A stretch of 13,231 nucleotides of DNA from JBAJNN01 sp036881905 (GTDB lineage Bacteria; Pseudomonadota; Alphaproteobacteria; Rhizobiales; Im1): assembly GCA_036881905.1 (NCBI GenBank), contig JBAJNN010000042.1, positions 1-13,231 of the forward strand, written 5' to 3'. The position numbers and the translations under genes were made by a program. The notes below the pieces were generated by a model, which did no database searches, was not told the origin of the DNA, and was given only the letters and a program-made list of their open reading frames with translations. Position 1 is the stretch's first letter. Every line of letters begins with the position of its first letter. Shown in pieces: positions 6,649 to 13,231 of the stretch.

Positions 6649-8010
6649 GTGAGCGTTTACGATTACGATCTGTTCGTCATTGGCGCCGGTTCGGGCGGCG
6701 TACGCGCGGCGCGCATGGCGGCGGGCTATGGCGCGCGCGTCGCGGTGGCCGAGGCCGATCGCGTCGGCGGCACCTGCGTCATTCGCGGCTGCATCCCGAA
6801 AAAATTATTCGTCCATGCCAGTCGGGTCGGCGAAGAAATAAACAATGCGGAGGGGTTCGGCTGGAGTCTCGGCGAGACACATTTCGACTGGCCCACTCTG
6901 GTGGCCAACAAGGACCGCGAAATCGACCGGCTGAGCGACCTCTACAGCAAAAACCTCAAAGCCTCCGGGGTCGTTATTATTGAAGATCATGCCACCCTCA
7001 AGGACGCTCACACCCTCTCGCTCGAGCGACAGGCCCGCACTGTCACCGCCGCCAAGATCGTGATCGCGACCGGCGCCCGGCCTTTCATGCCGGAGGTGCC
7101 GGGGATAGAGCATGCGATCACCTCTAACGAGGCGTTCCATCTCGAACGGCTGCCGGAGCGTATCGCCATTGTCGGCGGAGGCTATATCGCCGTCGAATTT
7201 GCCGGTATTTTCAACGGGCTGGGGGTCGCGACGACGTTGATTCATCGCGGCGAGGAGATTCTGCGCGGCTTCGACGACGATTTGCGCGGCGGGCTGCGCC
7301 AGGCAATGATCGTCAAGGGTGTGGATGTTCGCGTCGAAAGCCGCGTCACCCACATTGAGGCCGATGGCAATGGCTATCATGTCTGCCTTGCCGATGGTAC
7401 CGGTTTGCGAACCGACCTTGTCATGTATGCAACCGGACGCCACCCCAATATCAGTGGGTTGGGATTGCAAGCCGTCGGCGTCGAGTGCGGAGGTAACGGC
7501 TGCGTGGCGGTCGATGAATATATGAAGACCTCGCTCGACAATATCTATGCCGTCGGCGATGTCACCGACCGGATCAATCTGACCCCGGTGGCGATCCGCG
7601 AGGGGGCGGCGGTGGCCGAGACCCTGTTCAATGACAATCCGACCCGCCTCGATTATGCGATCATCCCCACGGCGGTGTTTTCACAGCCCGAGATCGGCAC
7701 CGTCGGCCTCGGAGAAGCCGAGGCCCGCAAGCGATATGACCGCGTCGATATTTACAAATCGACATTCCGCCCCCTGAAATATGCGCTTTCGGGGCGGGAT
7801 GAACGCACGCTGATCAAGCTTGTGGTCGATAGCCGAAATGATATCGTGCTCGGCTGTCATATCCTAGGCAATGCAGCCGGCGAATTGATCCAGCTTCTCG
7901 GTGTCGCGCTGCAAATGGGGGCCACCAAGGCCGATTTCGACGCAACCATCGCCGTTCATCCCACCACGGCGGAAGAACTGGTGACCATGCGCCGGAAACC
8001 CGCCCCTTAA
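6649..8010 (+). CDS. gor: Glutathione-disulfide reductase
   Basis: The 453-residue flavoprotein disulfide reductase reduces glutathione disulfide with NADPH in the cytoplasm. The FAD-binding GAGSGG motif is at 12–17, and the redox-active disulfide is Cys43/Cys48 in GGTCVIRGCIPKK. The NADPH-domain loop GGGYIAVEFAG begins at 176, and Arg200 and Arg206 (IHRGEEILRGFD) are the pair that binds the NADPH 2'-phosphate and separates glutathione reductase from lipoamide dehydrogenase. YAVGDV is the second FAD contact, and the C-terminal HPTTAEE (His437 with Glu442) is the proton relay. The start is GTG at 6649, with GGGAG at 6636–6640, eight bases upstream. It is intact and lies between rpiA and the AsmA-like gene. 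Confidence 0.96.
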   Translation: MSVYDYDLFVIGAGSGGVRAARMAAGYGARVAVAEADRVGGTCVIRGCIPKKLFVHASRVGEEINNAEGFGWSLGETHFDWPTLVANKDREIDRLSDLYSKNLKASGVVIIEDHATLKDAHTLSLERQARTVTAAKIVIATGARPFMPEVPGIEHAITSNEAFHLERLPERIAIVGGGYIAVEFAGIFNGLGVATTLIHRGEEILRGFDDDLRGGLRQAMIVKGVDVRVESRVTHIEADGNGYHVCLADGTGLRTDLVMYATGRHPNISGLGLQAVGVECGGNGCVAVDEYMKTSLDNIYAVGDVTDRINLTPVAIREGAAVAETLFNDNPTRLDYAIIPTAVFSQPEIGTVGLGEAEARKRYDRVDIYKSTFRPLKYALSGRDERTLIKLVVDSRNDIVLGCHILGNAAGELIQLLGVALQMGATKADFDATIAVHPTTAEELVTMRRKPAP

Positions 8011-8039
8011 GTGTAAAACCGTGTTATACAGTCCAGCTT

Positions 8040-8066
8040 CCTTGCCTTGATAAGGATTTGGCAAGG
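8040..8066 (+). terminator. Weak hairpin after gor, possible terminator
   Basis: CCTTGCC (8040–8046) pairs with GGCAAGG (8060–8066) across a 13-base loop. It is followed by CGTTTCC, which has only a short T run, so termination would be inefficient. Confidence 0.3.
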
Positions 8067-8077
8067 CGTTTCCTTGA

Positions 8078-8096
8078 AGACGTGATCTTAACGTCT
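8078..8096. promoter_or_regulatory. Perfect dyad upstream of the AsmA-like gene, possible operator
   Basis: AGACGT (8078–8083) and ACGTCT (8091–8096) are exact inverted repeats with a 7-base spacer, 43 bases before the preferred start. TTGAAG (8074–8079) and TAGATG (8096–8101), spaced 16 bases apart, could be a weak promoter overlapping the dyad. No known regulator is assigned. Confidence 0.35.
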
Positions 8097-8139
8097 AGAT
8101 GCAGTAAAAGCTTCCTTGGCTCATGACGGAGTGGCGGGT

Positions 8140-11100
8140 TTGAATAAAAAACAGCGAACGCGCTCAAGGTTAGTTTCCGTGTGGATGCTGCCGGTCGTGG
8201 CCTGTATGCTGGCTCTGACGTTCATGTGGCGGTTGTCGCTCGGGCCGATTCCCTTAAACTTCGCGAACAGACCGATTGCGACGGTTTTCTCAGCCGGCCT
8301 CGGCGATATGAGCGTCGCTTTTTCCGACATTGCGATCGAAACTGCCCGGGGCGGGGGGCTGCCACGATTGCTTTTTCGCAATATCCGTCTGACGAATGGC
8401 GACGGTCGCCTCATTGCCCGTGCGCCGCGCGCCCGGATCGGTCTGGATGGTCTAGAGCTTCTGGCGGGCCGGGTCAGACTCCGCCGGCTTGAGCTGATCG
8501 GGCCGCAAATTCTGATCCAGAGAACACTGTCGGGAGACATTCGGCTGGGCTTCGGCAGTCCCGAAACTGGCGGTGGCGAAGCACCCGCCGATATGATGAC
8601 GGATGACGCCGCCACGACAATTTCTCCCCCAGATAATACGGTTTTCGTCGGCAGACATGATTTAATGGTGGCATTGGCAAAAGATGTGTTCAGTTCCGAC
8701 CACACTGCCGTGAGCGCCCTGACCGGCGTCGTGATCAGCGATGCCTCGGTTTCGCTTTACGACGCGGTGAACCGAACAACCTGGCATGCTTCAAAAGCAA
8801 ATCTCGTCTTTTCGCGTAGCGATCACGGTGTGACGCTGGTTTGCAGAACCGAGATTCCGCACGGACCGGATCGCGCGCATCTTGAATTGGTAGCGAATTA
8901 CATTTCTCAAACCGGTCGAATGTCCATCACCGCGCGGGTTCGCGATTTTATCCCCGCCCATGCCGCGGCGCGGATATTCTCACTGTCCGATCTGGCCGAG
9001 GTCAAGGTGCCATTGTCTGGTGAGGTTCATATCGCACTCGATGGTGCCGGCGGCATCATAAAAGCGGATGGTGTGTTGACGACCGGGGCGGGTCATGTCG
9101 ACTTCCCCGATTTTATCGCCAGGCCGGTCAGGATCGACGGGGGCGTGCTGCATCTCTTTTACGAGCCGGAAACCGGCAAGGTGATCGTCAGAGATTCCGC
9201 GATCTCGATTGAGGGATCGCAAACGGTTCTTTCAGGCGTGCTCTCTCCGGTCCATACCAGCGATGGCCTGCTCGGTTCGGTCGCAATAGACTTTCATCTT
9301 CGGCAAGCCGACCCCCATGGCGGCGACGCCATAAGCGATGGTCCGACGATCCGGCGACTGGATTTCAAAGGTCGCGCCCTTGTCCTCGCCGGGCGGCTGG
9401 ATGTGGACGAGCTCAAGATACAGGCCGGCGGCGGAGTGATCCGTCTGCATGGGGGATTTGCGGACGGGCCCGAGGCGGTTGGTGTGAATCTTGAAGGGAG
9501 GATCGACGATCTGCCGCTCGATGCGCTTAAGCTTCTCTGGCCGCCGATCCTAGCGCCGGGAGCGCGCGAATGGATTTCCGGCAATATCTTAAGTGGTCGC
9601 GTGGCGTCCGCGACATTCAAGCTCCATATACCATCGGAAATCATGGAAGGCGCGATCAAGGGCGGTGCCATCCCCGACGAGATGGTCGATTTTCGCTTCG
9701 CGCTGGCCGATGTCACGGCACGCTATCTCAACGGGCTGCCGTTGTTGAGCGACACGGCCGCCAAGGGCCGGTTGCAAGGTAATCGTTTTGACCTGATGGT
9801 GGAAAGCGGCCATGTCACAACGAAGTCTGGAAAACAGATTGGACTTGTGGCGGGGCGAATGTCTATTGACGATCTTGTGACTCGTGGCGCCGAGGCGCGT
9901 TTCACTGTGCAAAGCCATGGCTCGGCGCAAGCCATTGTGGACTTCACTAAATACGAGCCTCTCGCCTCCATGGCGCAACCGGGTTTTGATGTCCGGGCTC
10001 TCCGCGGTGATACGCGAATCTCTCTTGATCTGAAACTGCCGCTTTTACACGATGTCTCACGCGATCAAGTCACCGCCCGGGCCGCAATCGACATTGACAA
10101 TGTTCACATTCCCAGAATTGCCGACGGTGTTGGCATTGACGGCGGCGCGGTTCATTTCGACGTCACCTCGACCGGTGCGACCGGTGGCGGCGACGTCACA
10201 TTGAATGGTGTTACCGCCAGACTTAACTGGACCGCGCGCTTCAATGGCAAGGATCTGAAACAGCAAGATATCGTGGTCAAGGGCACTCTCGACGACAAGG
10301 CGCGCGCTCAACTCGGAATCAATCTCGATGATTTCATGAGCGGCCCGATTATGGCCACGATGACGGCCAATAGCGTCGATGGCAAAATCAGTCATGCGCA
10401 TGTCAGCGCGGATTTGTCGAAAGCACGCCTTTATCTTACCGCAATTGGATGGCGGCGGCCGGCCTCCGGGGCAACCCGGGCGACATTCGATCTTGGTTTC
10501 GGCGAAAAGGGCGCAATCGACATTCGCAATCTTGTCCTGCACGGCAAGGGGTTGGAGGTCAAGGGCGCGCTCGAACTGAACGCCAAGGGTGAAATCGTAT
10601 CCGCCGCCTTGCCGAAGGTCGATCTCGACGTGGCGCATGACCTGTCCGTCAAGGCAGATCGCGGGAAAGATGGTGTTCTAACCCTGAAACTCAATGCCGG
10701 ACTATTCGATGCGCGCGCTCTTATCGATCAAATTTTCGCTTGCAAAACATCCGCCAAGGGTAGGGGCGTCGCTACCGCCGCCGGCGTGGATCGTTCCGGC
10801 GTAATCGCGCTTGAGGCCCGTTTTGCCGCTATGAAGGCGCATCGGGGCGTGAATCTCAAGGACACGCATATCTCCGCGCGGATTAAGAGCGGTTTTGTCG
10901 AAGATATGACAATGAGAGCGCATAACCGTGACGATAGCGCGCTTCAGTTAACGCTGACCGCGAAGGCCGGCCGGAAAAGGGAGGTCAAACTGACGAGCGG
11001 TAATGGCGGCGCGATTCTGCGCGGTCTTGACCTTTATGATGCTGTCGAGGGGGGAGAATTGCAGGTGAGCGCGAATTTGGGAGCGCCGGGACAGGCAACC

Positions 11101-11565
11101 CCGGCCAGCGGACGCCTGAAATTACGCCATTTTGCCATGAGCGGGCAACCGACCCTTCCCCGCTTCAGCAAGCAGGGACACCCCAAAACATCCGACAAGC
11201 CCAGTGGCCCGCGCCATTTTACCAGCCTGTCGGTCCCGTTTTCGGTTGACGATCGGGGTGTTCATATCGAACATGCGGTCCTGAAAGGTGGGTCGATCGG
11301 GGTGGCGGCACAAGGAACAATCGACATCAAGGAACAAAAAATTGCCATCAGCGGCACGATCATTCCGATTTATGCGCTCAATTCGCTTTTGAGCGCCATT
11401 CCGGTTTTGGGCACGCTCCTGACGGGCGGAGAGGGCGAGGGAATATTCGCGATCACCTTCACTTTGAGCGGCGTATTGACCGATCCGAAGATGACTCTCA
11501 ACCCGGCGTCGATTTTTGCCCTGGGCGTCTTACGCAAACTCTTCCAGCTCGATAGCCCCCGATGA
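8140..11565 (+). CDS. AsmA/YhdP-like envelope protein (DUF3971 / AsmA C-terminal region)
   Basis: This 1141-residue protein has a basic N-terminus (KKQRTRSR), then one hydrophobic segment at about residues 12–31 that would anchor it in the inner membrane with the rest in the periplasm. The body is long, low in Cys and built of repeating beta-strand-like segments, as in AsmA-like bridges such as YhdP and TamB, which carry phospholipids between membranes. LPLDALKLLWPP–LAPGAREW is a family block of the alphaproteobacterial YhdP-like (DUF3971) proteins. The C-terminal stretch with IIPIYALNSLLSAIPVLG and GVLTDPKMTLNPAS is the AsmA-like C-terminal region. I prefer TTG at 8140 with GGAG at 8128–8131; an earlier TTG at 8116 lacks a ribosome site and adds eight residues. 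No frameshift is seen over the full length. Lipid transport is inferred from the family. Confidence 0.85.
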   Translation: MNKKQRTRSRLVSVWMLPVVACMLALTFMWRLSLGPIPLNFANRPIATVFSAGLGDMSVAFSDIAIETARGGGLPRLLFRNIRLTNGDGRLIARAPRARIGLDGLELLAGRVRLRRLELIGPQILIQRTLSGDIRLGFGSPETGGGEAPADMMTDDAATTISPPDNTVFVGRHDLMVALAKDVFSSDHTAVSALTGVVISDASVSLYDAVNRTTWHASKANLVFSRSDHGVTLVCRTEIPHGPDRAHLELVANYISQTGRMSITARVRDFIPAHAAARIFSLSDLAEVKVPLSGEVHIALDGAGGIIKADGVLTTGAGHVDFPDFIARPVRIDGGVLHLFYEPETGKVIVRDSAISIEGSQTVLSGVLSPVHTSDGLLGSVAIDFHLRQADPHGGDAISDGPTIRRLDFKGRALVLAGRLDVDELKIQAGGGVIRLHGGFADGPEAVGVNLEGRIDDLPLDALKLLWPPILAPGAREWISGNILSGRVASATFKLHIPSEIMEGAIKGGAIPDEMVDFRFALADVTARYLNGLPLLSDTAAKGRLQGNRFDLMVESGHVTTKSGKQIGLVAGRMSIDDLVTRGAEARFTVQSHGSAQAIVDFTKYEPLASMAQPGFDVRALRGDTRISLDLKLPLLHDVSRDQVTARAAIDIDNVHIPRIADGVGIDGGAVHFDVTSTGATGGGDVTLNGVTARLNWTARFNGKDLKQQDIVVKGTLDDKARAQLGINLDDFMSGPIMATMTANSVDGKISHAHVSADLSKARLYLTAIGWRRPASGATRATFDLGFGEKGAIDIRNLVLHGKGLEVKGALELNAKGEIVSAALPKVDLDVAHDLSVKADRGKDGVLTLKLNAGLFDARALIDQIFACKTSAKGRGVATAAGVDRSGVIALEARFAAMKAHRGVNLKDTHISARIKSGFVEDMTMRAHNRDDSALQLTLTAKAGRKREVKLTSGNGGAILRGLDLYDAVEGGELQVSANLGAPGQATPASGRLKLRHFAMSGQPTLPRFSKQGHPKTSDKPSGPRHFTSLSVPFSVDDRGVHIEHAVLKGGSIGVAAQGTIDIKEQKIAISGTIIPIYALNSLLSAIPVLGTLLTGGEGEGIFAITFTLSGVLTDPKMTLNPASIFALGVLRKLFQLDSPR

Positions 11566-12031
11566 CCGGCGAAAATAGGGCGTAGGAGTAAGACAGTTTT
11601 AAAATTCGAAGGATTCTAAATAAATAATCACTGTATTATTTATATATTATTAAATAAATTTAAAAATTATTGATATTGGAGATAAAAAATTTTAATAAAT
11701 TTTTTAATATGACAGTAACAATGGTATGGTAAAAAATTTTGATAATCTCAGGGTTCTATTGTAATAACTGTTGTAAAATTCGTTACAATGATCTCTTTTT
11801 ATAAAGTGGTTGACAGCTAAACTAAAGGTTAATCCAATATTGATTCCAAAAGAGAGTCGGAGTCAAACTGTGGTGAGCTAATAGAATTAAAATGGAAACG
11901 GAAATGAGACCAAATACTCTAAAATAATAAAACAAAATTACAATTATTTCTTATTTTTCACTTATTTTAAAAATAAATTTTGCAAAATTTTAAAGATTAA
12001 TTAAAAAATAAAAATTTGGATTAATGAGTTA
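11566..12031. other. AT-rich gene-free island between convergent genes
   Basis: Hand counting gives 95 G/C in 420 bases for 11581–12000 (about 23%), against roughly 60% or more in the genes to the left; 11641–11700 has only four. I checked both strands for open frames and see only very short ones (for example MTVTMVW and an 11-codon frame near 11892). There is an inverted repeat ATTGTAA (11758–11764) / TTACAAT (11783–11789) and an isolated TTGACA at 11810–11815 without a good partner. The island lies 3' of both flanking genes, so it is promoter of neither. It ends at the MFS stop codon at 12032. Confidence 0.85.
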
Positions 12032-13120
12032 TTATGCTTGAAACGAGCGCTCGGACTCTGCCCATTTGCTAAGAGGCGGTGCGGCCGTTCCGGCGACAAA
12101 AAACAGGGTCAACAGGATGATCCATCCGGTGTTGCCCGGTCATATCACCACGAGAGACATGAAAGCGGGACCAACAGCCGTTATCATCGTCTCCAAAGAG
12201 GAGGTGACGCCTTGATAGCGACCTTTAAACTCCTTATTCATCAAAACGATCGATAAAATCCATTTGCCGGCTATGAAATAAATCTCTCCCGCGATGACAA
12301 AAAGAGTGCCTGCAATCAACAGAATTGAAGCCAGTATCGGCGAAGCATATCCGCTTGAGGCAAAAAGTATGCAACGTCCTCCCAAGATCCATCCGGTGAG
12401 TAAACTGGCTTGCCCACCACCTCCCACAGACTGCGTCTTCTTGCTGACTTGAACCTGAAAAAAGGCAATCAACAATGAGAAAGCAGCCAACGGCAATCCC
12501 GGCAGATATTGAGGAGCCGTTGTTCGTTGATGAACCCATAATGGTAGCGCCGTTGACATCGGTGACCAGCAAAGCGCGAAGAGCATGGTGACCCCCATAA
12601 TCGTGAGGTAGGGAAAATCGTGCAGAACTCTTATATCACCCTCAATAGATATTTTTTCTATGGGGTTGTCTTTGGGTGGAAGTACAATTATAATGGTAAA
12701 AATAAAAAAGGTCGCGGCGTTTAAGAGCAACCCTACGTAAAAACCGACAAGGTCGTTATATCCCAACACGACGGCGCCTAAGCTGGCGCCTGCAGCATAA
12801 CTCACATGGCTCAAGGCCCGCAGTTTCGCCAGGATATCTATCTGTCTCCTTTCGCTCGGAAATAGACCGCAAACCAATGCCACTCTCATGCCTGCGACGG
12901 CACTTTGCGTTCCAAGCACCACGAACGAGGCGGCTAGGAGCGAAACAGGTCCGCTCACGAAGCAAAAGCCGATCAGGTCAATTGCGCGAATAATCGTGAG
13001 CGCCAACAAAATATCTCGCGCATTATGGCGATCGGCAAAACTGCCGGCAGGATAGGCACACGCGATCCCTGTCAAACCTGTTATGCCGAGCCCGCAAGCC
13101 CGCAACAAACCGCGTATTGA
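12032..13120 (-). pseudogene. MFS transporter, 5'-truncated and interrupted by an in-frame TGA
   Basis: The main open frame (12140–13108) encodes 322 mostly hydrophobic residues with about ten membrane helices. It opens LRACGLGITGLTG, the second helix of a typical MFS protein, followed by PAGSFADRHNARD, the loop 2–3 signature (G-x3-D-R-x3-R). The first helix and start are missing: going upstream, the frame meets TGA near 13131, where S24-peptidase coding sequence takes over in another frame. At the other end a TGA at 12142–12140 follows MSLVVI. The same frame then continues for 35 codons, giving PGNTGWIILLTLFFVAGTAA and a hydrophilic tail KWAESERSFQA, to TAA at 12034–12032, just as an MFS protein should end. 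Base composition is visibly lower in G+C than the gabD–gor block, suggesting acquisition. The substrate is not deducible. A short readthrough or internally started product cannot be excluded. Confidence 0.82.
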
Positions 13121-13231
13121 GCGAAATCAGACAATAATCGCCATCCTCGATCCCTTCCGGGATCATCGAGCTGCCCTTGGCGACAACGTAAAAGGCATCG
13201 CCGTCAACCTCGAGCAGACCGCAAGGCATCG
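13118..13231 (-). pseudogene. S24/LexA-like peptidase domain (repressor C-terminal part), truncated
   Basis: From the right edge the minus strand reads DGDAFYVVAKGSSMIPEGIE then DGDYCLIS. This is the S24 core motif (V.G.SM.P.I..GD..L) of LexA/phage CI-type regulators, with the nucleophilic Ser in SSM. After LISLNT the similarity ends abruptly at about 13118–13128, where the MFS coding sequence starts in a different frame. The catalytic Lys, normally some 35–40 residues after the Ser, is therefore missing, so self-cleavage would be impossible. The N-terminal, presumably DNA-binding, part lies beyond the window. Confidence 0.7.

Noticed and set aside
11810..11840. TTGACA in the AT-rich island as a promoter
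   Set aside because: No −10 box at 16–18 bases and no gene downstream in either direction.
11566..12031. The AT-rich island as a replication origin
   Set aside because: No DnaA boxes, iterons or replication genes were seen; AT-richness alone is not enough.

Overview
The window comes from an alphaproteobacterium. The evidence is the gene order gabD–rpiA–gor followed by a very long AsmA/YhdP-like gene, the style of the proteins, a chromosomal G+C of roughly 60% or more, and intergenic palindromic mosaic repeats of a kind I associate from memory with Hyphomicrobiales (Rhizobiales) and relatives. I cannot name the genus. The window mixes intact housekeeping genes with a striking number of decayed ones, as in a genome undergoing reduction or carrying much accessory debris.

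Layout. 1–990 is a graveyard: the degraded 5' end of an IS481-family transposase gene (minus strand), two palindromic mosaic repeats, and a remnant of a phage GH24 lysozyme. A complete tRNA-Leu(CAA) follows at 989–1075 (minus). An intact YdfG-like SDR (minus, start 2002) has a composite repeat upstream with two near-identical 45-bp palindromic units. From 2405 to 3431 lie two broken minus-strand genes, a Rossmann-fold oxidoreductase and an NADPH-dependent FMN reductase, both frameshifted. Gph-type phosphoglycolate phosphatase (minus, start 4206) is intact, with a good sigma70-like promoter at 4253–4281.

4342–11565 is a healthy plus-strand block. It holds gabD (succinate-semialdehyde dehydrogenase), rpiA (ribose-5-phosphate isomerase A, TTG start), gor (glutathione reductase, GTG start) and a 1141-residue AsmA/YhdP-like envelope protein (probable TTG start). 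RpiA belongs to the pentose phosphate pathway, whose oxidative branch supplies NADPH; Gor consumes NADPH to keep glutathione reduced; GabD oxidises a reactive semialdehyde to succinate. The first three therefore form a plausible redox and carbon-overflow neighbourhood.

11566–12031 is an extremely AT-rich stretch (about 23% G+C by hand count over 11581–12000) without a convincing gene. On its right is an MFS transporter gene (minus) that is broken twice: its 5' end is missing and abuts a truncated S24/LexA-like peptidase gene, and an in-frame TGA cuts off its last 35 codons. I do not see a clear new multi-gene system. The most interesting signals are this right-hand junction, the AT-rich island and the structured repeats.
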